This document shows, piece after piece, positions 1-10,278 of a stretch of DNA of 64,000 nt (the stretch's first letter is position 1; each line of letters begins with the position of its first letter). This stretch comes from Maledivibacter sp. (GTDB lineage: Bacteria; Bacillota; Clostridia; Peptostreptococcales; Caminicellaceae). A program made the position numbers and the translations under genes. The DNA lies in contig JAOASB010000034.1 of the NCBI GenBank assembly GCA_025210375.1, forward strand, positions 83,629-147,628, in the 5' to 3' direction. The notes beneath the pieces were generated by a model. It made no database searches and was not told where the DNA came from. It saw only the letters and a list, made by a program, of their open reading frames with translations.

Positions 1-1042
1 CAACTATTTGAGGGGTGAGAGAGATTTCAGGAACCAATATAATAGCCTGCTTATTATTTTCTATGACCTTATCCACAAGCTGCATATATACTTCCGTTTT
101 ACCACTACCCGTTACACCATGTAAAAGAAATGCTTCATGGCTTTTTCCCTCTATCGCTTCCATTATATTATTATATGCTTCCTTCTGTTCATCATTAAGT
201 GTATTTGGCTTGTCTCTTTCTATTTTATCAATATCTATAGGTGTTCTATAGTCTACTTCATCCTTGACTAAAATTAGACTCTTTTTTTCTAAACCATTAA
301 TTACCGCCCTAGAAGTTTTTGTCCTTTGAATAAGCTGACTTAATTCAATTTTATTAACCTTTGTGAGATATTTTAAAACTTCAGTCTGCTTGTAGGCTTT
401 TTTAGGAATAGTTAATAAAATTTCATTAATACTGCTAGGTTTAAAATTAATCTCAACTACTTTTTTATATTTTATTTTTATATCAGAATAAAACTTTTCT
501 TCTATGGTAATTAGATTTTCCTTTAATAATCTATTCAATTCCTTGATACATCCACTATCTAAATCTTTAATTAATTCATTATAAGTAAGGGACTTATTTA
601 CCAAAAGTCTTTTTATTATAGGACTTTGATTAATATCCCTATGTTCAATAACGCCTTGAGAAGCCTGTTTAAGTTTATATATTTTTTTCTTTTTCAAAGT
701 TGTTCCCCTAGGGATCAAGCATTGAATAGCTTCATAATAGGTACATAAATATGTATCACGCATCCATTTGCAAAGTTTTATCTGTGTTCCCGATAAATAT
801 ATATCATCATCTGTTACATCCTGTATATCTTTAATGCCTCTTATAGTCTTTACCTCATTGCCAGAATTAAATTCAAATACAAAGCCTTCAAGTAATTTAT
901 TTCCCCTTCCAAAGGGAATAATAACCTTATCACCAATTTTAATTTTCCCAAGCAAGCTATTTGGGATTCTATATGTAAATAATCTATCGGTTACTCTCGT
1001 TCCTGTATTAACAACTACATTACAATATTTAATACAATCCAT
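1..1042 (-). CDS. priA: Primosomal protein N' (replication restart helicase), N-terminal part, cut by window edge
   Basis: Reading the minus strand from an ATG at 1042 gives an open frame of about 347 codons that leaves the window at position 1, so the helicase C-terminus and zinc-binding cysteines are not visible. The N-terminus has the PriA DNA-binding start (MDCIKYCNVVVNTGTRV) and the segment ending at the edge contains a Walker A motif (GVTGSGKTEVY) followed by LVPEISLTPQIV, typical of PriA. PriA reloads the replicative helicase at stalled forks. It lies just downstream of coaBC on the same strand, the usual Firmicutes order. Family PriA is about 730-830 residues, so a little under half is present. 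Identification is firm; only the truncation by the window is unusual. Confidence 0.93.
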   Translation of the reverse strand, partial: MDCIKYCNVVVNTGTRVTDRLFTYRIPNSLLGKIKIGDKVIIPFGRGNKLLEGFVFEFNSGNEVKTIRGIKDIQDVTDDDIYLSGTQIKLCKWMRDTYLCTYYEAIQCLIPRGTTLKKKKIYKLKQASQGVIEHRDINQSPIIKRLLVNKSLTYNELIKDLDSGCIKELNRLLKENLITIEEKFYSDIKIKYKKVVEINFKPSSINEILLTIPKKAYKQTEVLKYLTKVNKIELSQLIQRTKTSRAVINGLEKKSLILVKDEVDYRTPIDIDKIERDKPNTLNDEQKEAYNNIMEAIEGKSHEAFLLHGVTGSGKTEVYMQLVDKVIENNKQAIILVPEISLTPQIV

Positions 1043-1070
1043 TATAAATGCCCCCACGAATTGAATTACA

Positions 1071-1256
1071 AAGGAGTAGGTTTCCCTACTCCCCAGGCTT
1101 ATGACAAAAGTCCAATTTCTGCGTTACTGCTGAAGCTTCCGGTACTCACTTGCATATATAGCAAGCTCCGTTCCTCAGCTTCAGCGTGCCTTGAACTTGA
1201 ACCTTTGTCATAAGCCTGCTATCTTATAGACTAAGGAGTAGGTTTCCCTACTCCTT
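1071..1256. repeat. Family T element copy 1 between two identical terminator hairpins
   Basis: A 22-base palindromic terminator stem (core GGAGTAGG TTT CCTACTCC) occurs at 1071-1092 and again at 1233-1256. Between them is a ~140-bp element with its own outer stem (GGCTTATGACAAA at about 1096 pairing with TTTGTCATAAGCC at about 1205). Read on the minus strand its core (TTCAAGGCACGCTGAAGC ... GCAGAAATTGGAC) aligns with the elements at 23648-23798 and 47604-47754, so this copy is in the opposite orientation. The right hairpin overlaps the coaBC stop codon and should terminate that transcript. Confidence 0.75.
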
Positions 1257-2456
1257 TAATTTTATCAAATCATATGCTTTATCTAAAATTATATTTGCTA
1301 TCTCTTTTTTCTTCATTTTATCATATTTTTCTATATTACCCAAGCTGTCAATTATGCTTACTATATTTGTATCGCCCTTAAAGCCCGCACCCTTTTCACT
1401 TATATTGTTGGCCACAATAAAGTCTAAATTTTTTCTATTAACCTTCCCCTTAGCATTTTCAAGAAGATCCTTTGTTTCAGCTGCAAATCCAATCAAAATT
1501 TTATCTTTTTTAAGTTTTCCCAGCTCAAATAAAATATCTTGATTCCTTGAAAGCTCTATGGCTAAATCCGAGTCGCTTTTCTTAATCTTATTGTTTGAAA
1601 CTTCCTTTGGTTTATAATCTGCGACGGCGGCAGCCTTGACTACTATATTAGCCCCATCAAAATTATTTAATACTTCCTTATACATATCCTCAGCAGTTAT
1701 TACATCTATAACTTTTATTCCATGGGGCTTTTCTAAATTAGTTGGGCCAGATACCAGTGTTACATCTGCACCTCTATCCCTTGCCACAATAGCAATTGAA
1801 TAACCCATTTTACCTGAGGAATGATTAGTTATGTATCTCACAGGGTCTATTGGTTCCCTAGTAGGGCCTGCTGTGACTAAAACCTTTTTATCCTTTAATG
1901 GTTTTGTAGATGTATTTGTCAGTATATCCACTATTTCTTGTACAATGTCCTCTGGGGATGCTAATTTCCCTACACCATAGTCTCCACAAGCTAACCTTCC
2001 CAATGCAGGTTCAACGAATTTGTATCCCATTGACTTTAAAGCCCCAATATTTTTTTGTACTATGGGATTATTATACATATTTGTATTCATTGCTGGAGCT
2101 ATAAGAATAGGAGCTTTAGTTGCCATGACAGTAGTTGATAACATGTCATCCGCAATCCCATTAATCATTTTCCCAATAATATTAGCCGTAGCCGGAACAA
2201 TAACAAACAAGTCAGCTTTTTGTGCTAAGGATATATGCTCAACATCCCAGGTTTTAGGCTGTCCAAACATATCTGTAACCACATAGTTTTGGGATAAAGA
2301 TTGAAAGCTTAAGGGTGCAACAAATTCTGTTGCGGATTTAGTCATTACAACGTTTATATTTGCCTTTAGCTTTTTCAATCTACTTATTACATCCAGTGCT
2401 TTATAAACCGCAATTCCTCCACTAACACCAATAACTATATTCTTATTACTAAGCAT
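1248..2456 (-). CDS. coaBC: Bifunctional phosphopantothenoylcysteine decarboxylase / phosphopantothenate-cysteine ligase
   Basis: This 402-residue protein carries out two consecutive steps of coenzyme A synthesis in the cytoplasm: ligation of cysteine to 4'-phosphopantothenate (CoaB) and decarboxylation of the product (CoaC). The N-terminal half is the FMN flavoprotein CoaC domain with VSGGIAVYKALD at the start and the active-site segment PAMNTNMY; the C-terminal half is CoaB with NHSSGKMG and the KKSDSDLAIEL segment. The ATG at 2456 is preceded by AGAGGTG at good spacing. It follows rpoZ by nine bases and precedes priA, the standard order in Clostridia. The stop codon lies inside a terminator hairpin. 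Confidence 0.96.
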   Translation of the reverse strand: MLSNKNIVIGVSGGIAVYKALDVISRLKKLKANINVVMTKSATEFVAPLSFQSLSQNYVVTDMFGQPKTWDVEHISLAQKADLFVIVPATANIIGKMINGIADDMLSTTVMATKAPILIAPAMNTNMYNNPIVQKNIGALKSMGYKFVEPALGRLACGDYGVGKLASPEDIVQEIVDILTNTSTKPLKDKKVLVTAGPTREPIDPVRYITNHSSGKMGYSIAIVARDRGADVTLVSGPTNLEKPHGIKVIDVITAEDMYKEVLNNFDGANIVVKAAAVADYKPKEVSNNKIKKSDSDLAIELSRNQDILFELGKLKKDKILIGFAAETKDLLENAKGKVNRKNLDFIVANNISEKGAGFKGDTNIVSIIDSLGNIEKYDKMKKKEIANIILDKAYDLIKLKE

Positions 2457-2465
2457 ATTGCACCT

Positions 2466-2669
2466 CTATATATCAGATTCAATTCTTTCATAGGTAATTT
2501 TGTCTTCTATTATTTCATTAGTTGCTATAGTTACGGGCTTATTGGATTCTATATCTATAAGCTTTTCACTACCTTCTATTATCTGTCTAGCCCTTTTAGA
2601 AGCAGCAATAACTAATGTATATCTACTGTCAACCTTTTTTAGCAATTCATTAATTGGTGGTTTAAGCAT
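2466..2669 (-). CDS. rpoZ: RNA polymerase omega subunit
   Basis: A 67-residue omega subunit, which helps assemble and stabilise RNA polymerase by binding the beta-prime subunit. The conserved [20 protein letters not shown] and AASKRARQI segments are clear. The ATG overlaps the gmk stop codon (TAATG), so the two are translationally coupled. Its position between gmk and coaBC is the conserved Firmicutes arrangement. Confidence 0.96.
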   Translation of the reverse strand: MLKPPINELLKKVDSRYTLVIAASKRARQIIEGSEKLIDIESNKPVTIATNEIIEDKITYERIESDI

Positions 2670-3283
2670 TATATTTCCTCCTTATATTTATTTATTAACT
2701 CACATATATTATCTTTTACGGTACATTTTTCTGCTTCAATAATTGATATAAGACTATTTACAGCCCTAGATAATTCATCATTTATTATATAATAATCATA
2801 TTCCTTAATAAAGTCAATTTCATCATAGGCAGCTTTTAATCTTCTACTTATATTTTCTTCAGAATCTCTTCCCCTTGTAGTAATTCTATTTTTTAGTTCC
2901 TTCATACTTGGAGGAAGCAAGAAAATGAATATCCCATCTGGAAATTTCTCCTTCACTTGCATTGCCCCTTGAGGATCAATTTCTAATATAATATCCTTTC
3001 CCTTATCTAGTTGTTCTAAAACATATTTTTTTGGCGTTCCGTAAAAATTATCATAAACTTGAGCATATTCTAGAAGTTCATCGTTTTCTATCATATATTC
3101 AAATTTATTTTTTTCAACAAAATAGTAGTTTACACCTTCTACTTCACCTTTTCTTATTTCCCTTGTTGTAGCTGAAATAGATAGTCCTATTTCAGGCTTG
3201 TTTCTTAAAAGCTCCTTACATACCGTACCTTTACCTACACCTGACGGGCCGCATACTATGAATAATGCTCCCTTTTTCATCAT
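2669..3283 (-). CDS. gmk: Guanylate kinase
   Basis: This 204-residue enzyme phosphorylates GMP to GDP with ATP in purine nucleotide metabolism. It has the P-loop GPSGVGKGT near residue 12, the GMP-binding segments [14 protein letters not shown] and YYFV, and ILEIDPQGA. The start ATG at 3283 has AAGGAG at seven bases and overlaps the remA stop by four bases. Length and content are normal. Confidence 0.97.
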   Translation of the reverse strand: MMKKGALFIVCGPSGVGKGTVCKELLRNKPEIGLSISATTREIRKGEVEGVNYYFVEKNKFEYMIENDELLEYAQVYDNFYGTPKKYVLEQLDKGKDIILEIDPQGAMQVKEKFPDGIFIFLLPPSMKELKNRITTRGRDSEENISRRLKAAYDEIDFIKEYDYYIINDELSRAVNSLISIIEAEKCTVKDNICELINKYKEEI

Positions 3284-3579
3284 ATAGATTCTCCTTTTTT
3301 ATCGTTTATTTCATTGATTTCCTTTACTTCTTTTATTTCTTTAGTATGGAATCTATTGGCCATTGTTTCAGGTTGAACCGCTGACAATACCAAATGATCA
3401 CTATCACATATGATGACTGCCCTTGTTCTTCTACCATATGTAGCATCAACAAGCTTACCTTGATCTCTAGCTTCATTAATTATCCTTTTAATAGGAGCTG
3501 ATTCAGGTTTTACTATAGCAACTATCCTATTAGCTGAAATCACATTACCAAAACCTATGTTAACTAGTTTTAAATCCAT
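3280..3579 (-). CDS. remA: RemA-type regulator (DUF370)
   Basis: A 99-residue member of the RemA/DUF370 family, small DNA-binding regulators that in Bacillus activate biofilm matrix and osmoprotection genes. The hallmark start ([14 protein letters not shown]) and the [18 protein letters not shown] block are present. The C-terminal tail after about residue 80 is a charged Lys/Glu/Ile-rich extension that looks lineage-specific. The gene lies between yicC and gmk, its usual place. The function in this organism is inferred from the family. Confidence 0.9.
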   Translation of the reverse strand: MDLKLVNIGFGNVISANRIVAIVKPESAPIKRIINEARDQGKLVDATYGRRTRAVIICDSDHLVLSAVQPETMANRFHTKEIKEVKEINEINDKKGESI

Positions 3580-3592
3580 TTTTATCCCCCTG

Positions 3593-4474
3593 CTACTCTA
3601 TATTCTGAATTTGTTCTCTAATTTTTTCCAGTTCACTTTTTATTTCTATTACTATTTTTGATATGTTTATATCAGAAGATTTAGAACCTATGGTGTTTAT
3701 TTCTCTATTCATTTCTTGAATTAGGAAATCTAGTTTTCTACCCACTGCACCAGACTCATTTAAAATTTCATCCAGTTGTTCTATATGACTGTATAGCCTA
3801 ACTATTTCTTCAGCTATATTACTCTTATCAGCATAAACAGAAACTTCTAAAGCTATTCTTTCTTCATTGATTTCAATTACATCTTCAGTTAAGTCCTTTA
3901 TTCTTTCTAATAGCTTTTCTCTATATTCTTTAACTATCATTGGAGTACAAGTCTCTATTTCCTTAACGGTTTCAAATATCCTCTTACTTCGATCCTTTAT
4001 ATCATGTGCTAAGGCATCGCCTTCTGACCTTCTCATATCGACTAAAGAAGATATTGCACCGTCCACTGCAACCTTTAAAGTTTCCCAAATTACATCCTCT
4101 TCGTCTTCTTTGCTCTCAATATTAAACGTGTCTGGAAAACGAGTCAAATGAGTTAACTTGATTTCATCACTTAACTGAAATTTATCCTTTATTTCCATTA
4201 AGGAATTATAGTATTGCTCAATGATATTTAAATTAGGCTTTATGATTAAATCATCATTTTTGCATTCATCAAGGGTAATATATACCTCTACTCTCCCTCT
4301 TTTAACATAGTTCTTAATCAGCTTTCTTATCCTCTCCTCAAAAGAAGATAATTTCTTTGGCATTCTTATAATAATGTCATTATATCTATGATTTACAGAT
4401 TTTATCTCTACGAGAAAATTCCTTGATTCATCATTGGACTCTCCTCTACCATATCCTGTCATACTGCTAATCAT
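3593..4474 (-). CDS. yicC: YicC family endoribonuclease-like protein
   Basis: This is a YicC/YloC family protein of about 293 residues. E. coli YicC is reported to act as an endoribonuclease, and the Bacillus member sits in the same gmk neighbourhood. The diagnostic N-terminus [12 protein letters not shown] and the C-terminal [21 protein letters not shown] are both intact. An upstream in-frame start at 4495 exists, but I place the start at 4474 because the family begins with this Met and AAGGA lies eight bases upstream. It is followed 13 bases later by remA. Confidence 0.92.
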   Translation of the reverse strand: MISSMTGYGRGESNDESRNFLVEIKSVNHRYNDIIIRMPKKLSSFEERIRKLIKNYVKRGRVEVYITLDECKNDDLIIKPNLNIIEQYYNSLMEIKDKFQLSDEIKLTHLTRFPDTFNIESKEDEEDVIWETLKVAVDGAISSLVDMRRSEGDALAHDIKDRSKRIFETVKEIETCTPMIVKEYREKLLERIKDLTEDVIEINEERIALEVSVYADKSNIAEEIVRLYSHIEQLDEILNESGAVGRKLDFLIQEMNREINTIGSKSSDINISKIVIEIKSELEKIREQIQNIE

Positions 4475-4596
4475 AAAATCAATCCTTCCTTCCACGAAGC
4501 AATTTATAGAGTAATATCTACCAACTTCATATTATATCATTAAAAGCCTAAAATTTTAAGGATAGATTAAGTATAATTGTAAAATAAATTGATTAT

Positions 4597-5433
4597 TTAT
4601 ATATAAAATTTTCCATCACATATAAACTCAGCTGTACCCTCCATAAAAACTCTATCATCTTCATTAATATAAATATTTAAAGTTCCACCAGGAATGTCTA
4701 CCTTTACATTATTGCCAACATTATTTAATCTATAAGCAACATATACCGATGCGCATACACCAGTACCACATGCCAGGGTCTTTCCTGCTCCCCTTTCCCA
4801 TGTATCAACCTTCATAAATCCTTTATTAACAACCTGAGCAAAATTTACATTGGTATTTTTAGGATAAATACTATATTTTTCTATTTTGGGGCCTAGGATA
4901 CAAAGCTCCTCTTGGTTTATATTTTCAACAAATATTACGGTATGTGGCACTCCCATCAATATGCTTGAAGCTGTTATACTGGATTCTCCAATTCTTATGC
5001 TTTCATTGATAAACATTTCCTTATCCGTATTAACGGGGACGTCTTCAGCCCTTAATATAGGCTTTCCCATATCCACCAATATAGTCTTAACTCTACTATC
5101 ATCCGCTAGAGTTAATTTTATTTCTTTAACTCCCGCTAAGGTTTCCACAGTCAGAACATCTTTTTTGACAATCTCTTTTTCAAATACAAATTTTGAAAAA
5201 CATCTGATACCATTTCCACACATTTCACCTATTGAACCATCGGAATTGTAATATTGCATTTTTACATCACTGGTTTGTGACTCCTCTACAATCATCATTC
5301 CATCGGCTCCAATACCAAAATGTCTATCACAAACCTTTTTTGCCAATGTAGAATAGTCTATCCCATTAGCCTCTTCTGCCTTAAAAATAATAAAATCATT
5401 GCCTGCACCATGCATTTTGCTAAAATTTATCAT
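4597..5433 (-). CDS. dapF: Diaminopimelate epimerase
   Basis: This enzyme (278 residues from this start) interconverts LL- and meso-diaminopimelate for lysine and peptidoglycan synthesis. Both catalytic cysteines are visible, in MCGNGIRCF and LACGTGVCAS, and the N-terminus INFSKMHGAGNDFI is typical. A longer frame begins at 5466, but AAGGAGG lies just before the ATG at 5433, which decides the start. It is separated from yicC by about 120 bases with no obvious gene. The divergent neighbour is rqcH. Confidence 0.95.
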   Translation of the reverse strand: MINFSKMHGAGNDFIIFKAEEANGIDYSTLAKKVCDRHFGIGADGMMIVEESQTSDVKMQYYNSDGSIGEMCGNGIRCFSKFVFEKEIVKKDVLTVETLAGVKEIKLTLADDSRVKTILVDMGKPILRAEDVPVNTDKEMFINESIRIGESSITASSILMGVPHTVIFVENINQEELCILGPKIEKYSIYPKNTNVNFAQVVNKGFMKVDTWERGAGKTLACGTGVCASVYVAYRLNNVGNNVKVDIPGGTLNIYINEDDRVFMEGTAEFICDGKFYI

Positions 5434-5681
5434 ATGAACCTCCTTATTTAAGTTCCAAGTTTTCAAGTCATTCTTTTAGGTCATTAATAAAAATTCCTAT
5501 AATAACCTTTAACTTTATTATAATACTTATTATATATCCTATTGGTATTATATTTACTAATTATTTATATTGCCTTTCAAATTTTTTTATTTAGTGGTAT
5601 ACTTTACAAAGAATTTTACACTTGTAGTTTTACGCTTATAAAAGTTCTATTTATTTTATTTACATGTAATGGAGGGATAAT

Positions 5682-7454
5682 ATGCCGTTTGATGGCTTAG
5701 TCATAAATTCTATAGCATCAGAATTAAAGGAAATATTGTTAACTAAAAAAATCGAAAAAATATATCAACCGGAAAACGATGAAATACTGATAAAGTTTAG
5801 AAACGTCAGCAATAAGCTATTGGTATCAGTTAATAGCAGCTTTCCCCATATTAGCTTAACGGATGTACAAAAGAAAAATCCATTAAATCCACCTATGTTT
5901 TGTATGCTATTAAGAAAGCACCTTCACGGAGGAAAAATTGTTGATATACATCAAGTAGACTTTGAAAGAATATTAGTAATATCTATTGAAAGCTATGACG
6001 AATTAGGAAATATCAGCATTAAAAAATTAATAATTGAAATAATGGGCAAGCATAGTAATATAATTCTAATAGAAGAAAGTAGCAGTAATGTCATCGATAG
6101 TATTAAAAGAATACCTTCTAATATAAGTAGACAAAGACAACTGTTACCTGGACTCAAATATGAATATCCACCTTCTCAGGATAAGGTGAATGTTTTTGCC
6201 ATAAATTATGAGGATTTTGTAAGTAAATTGAATTCGGTTTCAAGTGATACTAAGGTATTTAAGGCACTATATAAATCATTTCAAGGGATAAGTCCTGTAA
6301 TTGCTAAGGAAATCTGCTTTAATGCCAATTTGGATTTAGATAGGTCTATTACTAATCTTTCACAGGAAGACTTTAAGGACATATGGAATGTTTTAAGGGG
6401 TATTCTTGATAAAATCAATGAAATAGAATATTCACCAAATATAATTTTTGATAAGAAAGATAATAAAACCATTGATTTTTCTTCATTAGAATTGAGTATG
6501 TATAAAAATGAGCTTTTTTCTCAGATGTCCTTTGTTTCTATGAGCAAGGCTATTAATAAATTTTATTTAGAAAAGGATAGACATAATCGTATTAAGCAAA
6601 AATCTACGGATATTGTAAAAATCATTAATACCAGACTTGAAAGACTATATAATAAACTTCAGAAACAAAAAGAAGAACTTTTAACCGCTGAAGGTGCTGA
6701 TAAGTACAAGTTATACGGGGAATTAATACTATCTAATATGCATAATATACAAAGGGGCATAAAGGAAGTTACCCTACAAAACTACTACGAAGATACTATG
6801 CCCCAAATAACAATCCCACTTGATTCTAGATTGACACCTTCTGAAAACAGTCAAAAATACTACAAAAGATACAATAAATATAAAAGTGCCCAAAATAAAA
6901 TAAGCACTCAAATCAAAGAAACATGTGGTGAAATACAATATTTAGAAAATGTAATGATCAACATTGAAAATACAGATGATATTAATAATATTGAGGAAAT
7001 AAAACAAGAATTGATAGAACAAAAATATATCAGAAAAAGAAAAATCGGTAAGCAGAAGGAAAAAGCCTTAAAATCAAAGCCCTATAAATATATTACCGAA
7101 AATGGTTTCATCATATTAGCCGGAAAAAATAATAAACAAAATGATCAATTAACATTAAAAACTGCATCGAAAAAGGATATATGGTTTCATACTAAGGACA
7201 TTCCTGGCTCCCATGTCATAATAAAAACCGATGGAAAGCCTGTCCCCGAAGATACTATAATGACAGCTGCTTTGATTGCAGCTCACCACAGTAAGGGCAG
7301 ACAATCCAGCAATGTACCTGTAGATTACACCCATGTCAAATTTGTGAAAAAACCATCTGGTGCAAAACCTGGGATGGTCATATATGAAAATTTTAAAACA
7401 ATATATGTGACTCCCTATGAAAATGAGATCAAAAAGCTAGAAGCACAGAGTTAA
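5682..7454 (+). CDS. rqcH: NFACT family ribosome quality-control protein RqcH
   Basis: A 590-residue NFACT protein. RqcH binds stalled 50S-peptidyl-tRNA complexes and recruits tRNA-Ala to add C-terminal alanine tails that mark the peptide for degradation; older annotations call it a fibronectin-binding protein. The N-terminal NFACT-N domain (MPFDGLVINSIASELK, DIHQVDFERIL), a long helical middle (about 290-440) and the C-terminal NFACT-R domain (DIWFHTKDIPGSHVII, VDYTHVKFVKKP) are in order. GGAGGG precedes the ATG. It is the only plus-strand gene in the left 26 kb and ends in a strong hairpin. YlmH, linked to the same rescue pathway, lies at 11.8 kb. Confidence 0.92.
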   Translation: MPFDGLVINSIASELKEILLTKKIEKIYQPENDEILIKFRNVSNKLLVSVNSSFPHISLTDVQKKNPLNPPMFCMLLRKHLHGGKIVDIHQVDFERILVISIESYDELGNISIKKLIIEIMGKHSNIILIEESSSNVIDSIKRIPSNISRQRQLLPGLKYEYPPSQDKVNVFAINYEDFVSKLNSVSSDTKVFKALYKSFQGISPVIAKEICFNANLDLDRSITNLSQEDFKDIWNVLRGILDKINEIEYSPNIIFDKKDNKTIDFSSLELSMYKNELFSQMSFVSMSKAINKFYLEKDRHNRIKQKSTDIVKIINTRLERLYNKLQKQKEELLTAEGADKYKLYGELILSNMHNIQRGIKEVTLQNYYEDTMPQITIPLDSRLTPSENSQKYYKRYNKYKSAQNKISTQIKETCGEIQYLENVMINIENTDDINNIEEIKQELIEQKYIRKRKIGKQKEKALKSKPYKYITENGFIILAGKNNKQNDQLTLKTASKKDIWFHTKDIPGSHVIIKTDGKPVPEDTIMTAALIAAHHSKGRQSSNVPVDYTHVKFVKKPSGAKPGMVIYENFKTIYVTPYENEIKKLEAQS

Positions 7455-7475
7455 CAGCTCTGTGCTTCTATATTT
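7439..7475 (+). terminator. Intrinsic terminator after rqcH
   Basis: A perfect 12-bp stem (AGAAGCACAGAG / CTCTGTGCTTCT) with a seven-base loop overlaps the end of rqcH and is followed by an AT-rich stretch. Confidence 0.85.
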
Positions 7476-7537
7476 AGAAAGCTCCATAAAGAATGACCTA
7501 AAACTTTGAACTTATGACTAAAAAAGCACCTTTTATC

Positions 7538-8077
<540 letters not shown>

Positions 8078-8111
8078 TTACCTCCAAAAATATAGTATTT
8101 ATAATAATAAG

Positions 8112-8259
8112 TATAGGGTTTTCATAGTATAAGTTAAAGTCTATACTAAAATCCCTATAGATATTCCAGTTAAACAGTTAATTTATACACATCGAAAATC
8201 CCTAGAAGCATCGGATATTTTGAGATGTATAAATTAAGTTTAACTTTGGGAAATCTATA
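8112..8259. repeat. Family B two-hairpin element, full-length copy
   Basis: Two adjacent imperfect palindromes. Hairpin B1 (8112-8160) pairs TATAGGGTTTTCATAGTATA with TATACTAAAATCCCTATA. Hairpin B2 (8161-8259) pairs AGTTAATTTATACACATC with GATGTATAAATTAAGTTTA around CCCTAGAAGCATCGG. Related whole or partial copies occur at 26055-26100, 26640-26725, 46882-46986, 47420-47455, 50838-50890, 58292-58374 and 63318-63566. It lies between pyrR and rluD. Confidence 0.75.
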
Positions 8260-8322
8260 TAATAAAATTTTTATCAAAATCAAGTAAATCCACTTTTCAA
8301 ATCATTACTTTTGATGGATTCT

Positions 8323-9240
8323 CTATGTCCCTTTAATTTTTCCAAGTAAATCTTCAAAGTGATTAGGAAGTATGCTATTAAACTCCATATATTCCAATGT
8401 GGTTGGATGTACAAATCCTAATACCTTGGCATGGAGGGCCTGACCATTCAAATTAAATTTTTTCTTTTTTATACCATATAATGGGTCTCCAACTAAGGGA
8501 TATCCTAAATATGCCATATGTACCCTAATCTGATGCGTACGCCCAGTTTCTAGTTTGAGCTGAGTTAAAGTATACTCATTGTATCTTTCTAATACCTTAA
8601 AATGAGTAACGGCTCGTTTTGAATTTTTTTCCGTAACAGCCCATTTTAGTCTGTTAACAGGATGTCTTCCTATGGGTGCGTCGATTGTACCACTATTAGT
8701 TTTAATGTTTCCATGGACTAAAGCAATATAAATCCTATTAATACTGTGTTCCTTTAATTGAGCAGCTAGAAAATTATGAGAGTTATTATTTTTGGCTACC
8801 ATTAATAGTCCCGATGTATCCTTATCGATCCTATGAACAATTCCCGGTCTTATTATTCCATTTATAGAAGATAAATTTTTTGAGTGATATAATAATGCGT
8901 TTACTAGTGTACCATTATAGTGGCCTGGAGCCGGATGAACAACCATGCCTTGAGGTTTGTTTACTACTATAACATCATTATCCTCATAAACAATACAAAT
9001 TGGAATATCTTCAGGCGCTAATTCTAGTTTTTCAGGCTCTGGAATTGCTATATCTATAATATCATTTTCATTTATCTTATATTTCTTTGAATCAATTACT
9101 TTATCATTAACTCTTACTTTCCCCTGCTGAATTAATTTCTGTACATAGGAACGAGAAATATCATTTAATTCCTTAGATATATATAAATCTAACCTGATAC
9201 CATCTTCAATATTTTCAACAATTAATTTAATGTCCTTCAA
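8323..9240 (-). CDS. rluD: RluA/RluD family 23S rRNA pseudouridine synthase
   Basis: This 305-residue enzyme converts specific uridines in ribosomal RNA to pseudouridine. An N-terminal S4 RNA-binding domain (residues about 12-75: SRSYVQKLIQQGKVRVN) is followed by the RluA catalytic domain with HRIDKDTSGLLMVAKN, containing the catalytic Asp. The start is a TTG at 9240 with AAAGGAG eight bases upstream. The exact target uridines cannot be read from sequence, so RluD rather than another RluA-type enzyme is a family-level call. Confidence 0.9.
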   Translation of the reverse strand: MKDIKLIVENIEDGIRLDLYISKELNDISRSYVQKLIQQGKVRVNDKVIDSKKYKINENDIIDIAIPEPEKLELAPEDIPICIVYEDNDVIVVNKPQGMVVHPAPGHYNGTLVNALLYHSKNLSSINGIIRPGIVHRIDKDTSGLLMVAKNNNSHNFLAAQLKEHSINRIYIALVHGNIKTNSGTIDAPIGRHPVNRLKWAVTEKNSKRAVTHFKVLERYNEYTLTQLKLETGRTHQIRVHMAYLGYPLVGDPLYGIKKKKFNLNGQALHAKVLGFVHPTTLEYMEFNSILPNHFEDLLGKIKGT

Positions 9241-9280
9241 ATTATCTACTCCTTTATAATAAATACAATAGTATTATAAC

Positions 9281-9314
9281 ATAGAAATAGAAGCAAAGCC
9301 TAAGCTCGCTTCTA
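9281..9314 (-). terminator. Intrinsic terminator after the TraR/YteA-type gene
   Basis: The stem TAGAAGC / GCTTCTA with a G+C-containing loop lies six bases past the stop codon at 9320 and is followed on the minus strand by TATTTCTATG. Confidence 0.65.
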
Positions 9315-9319
9315 CTTTA

Positions 9320-9967
9320 TTAATCTTTTTTATCATCTTGAATTTGTTTTTTATAATAATCAGAGCTTATATCATCTACGGCTTCTACTTTTCCAGAGAT
9401 ATTTGGATCATACATATTATTATCATACCAATCCAGAGCCATTTTTTTCTCATCGGTCTTATTAAATCTAGCTACTGCTTGCCAAGCATCCTCTCCATCA
9501 AAACCATTAAACCTAGAATTATCTTTAAAGGTTCTTCCAAAGGGATAATTGAGTTCCTCCTCCTCTACAGGTCTAGTATTCATTTTTTCTACTAAAGCCA
9601 TCGATGACTTATTATCACTGCACTTTGCACATATTGCAGTATATGGTATAACATCTAGCCTTTCTATTTCAATGGAATTACCACATGAATCACAAACACC
9701 ATATGTGCCATTATCAATTTTCTCAATGGCATCGTCTATTTCCTTCAAATGTCTTTTCTCGTTTTCTTCTAGGTTAAATTGCATTTCCATTTCAAAGGTT
9801 TCACTGGCTATATCAGCTGGATGATTATCATAAACAGATAATTCGCTGTAATAATCCTGTAGGGAACTATGCAAACCATTTTCCTCCTCTTGGTCAATGG
9901 CCCTTAGCACTTCCTTTTTATCCTCTAACAGTCTCTTTTTAAAATACCTTAAATGCTCCTTATCCAT
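9320..9967 (-). CDS. TraR/DksA C4-type zinc finger protein, YteA family
   Basis: A 215-residue member of the YteA branch of the TraR/DksA family found in spore formers. The four zinc ligands are in CDSCGNS and CAKCSDN (about residues 100-125), preceded by helices that resemble the DksA coiled coil (LHSSLQDYYSELSVYDNHPAD). It may modulate RNA polymerase, but the family role in Firmicutes is not settled. The ATG at 9967 follows AGGAGG. It is adjacent to the DUF5665 gene on the same strand. Confidence 0.82.
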   Translation of the reverse strand: MDKEHLRYFKKRLLEDKKEVLRAIDQEEENGLHSSLQDYYSELSVYDNHPADIASETFEMEMQFNLEENEKRHLKEIDDAIEKIDNGTYGVCDSCGNSIEIERLDVIPYTAICAKCSDNKSSMALVEKMNTRPVEEEELNYPFGRTFKDNSRFNGFDGEDAWQAVARFNKTDEKKMALDWYDNNMYDPNISGKVEAVDDISSDYYKKQIQDDKKD

Positions 9968-9978
9968 TATTAGTCCTC

Positions 9979-10257
9979 CTATCTGTAGTTCTCAATTATA
10001 TCTATTAACTCCGCTATATACTTTCCTATTAATGGAAGGTCTACTAACTGTTTTACAAAATAAATTAGTATTGCCGCGAGCAAAGTAAAGCCTATAGCCA
10101 TACCCAGTCCACGTGCCAATCCCCCAACAAAATTGACTATTAACAATCTCTTAGGATTATTGATTATTTCTGTATATTCAGATATTTTCGATTTCTCTAA
10201 TGCCACTGAAATATTTTCTAATTTGTTTTCCAATGACATCATTCTTTTATCAGGCAT
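9979..10257 (-). CDS. DUF5665 family small membrane protein
   Basis: About 92 residues when started at the ATG at 10257 (MPDKRMMSLENK...). A longer frame to 10386 reads through a family C repeat and is unlikely to be coding. The N-terminal half is a short amphipathic helix (LENKLENISVALEKS). The conserved NFVGGLARGLGMAIGFTLL stretch leads into one hydrophobic membrane segment (about 58-80). Upstream Shine-Dalgarno signals are weak for every candidate Met, so the start is uncertain. The function is unknown; the family is common in Clostridia. Confidence 0.7.
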   Translation of the reverse strand: MPDKRMMSLENKLENISVALEKSKISEYTEIINNPKRLLIVNFVGGLARGLGMAIGFTLLAAILIYFVKQLVDLPLIGKYIAELIDIIENYR

Positions 10258-10278
10258 TTTGTAACACATCCCATCAAG

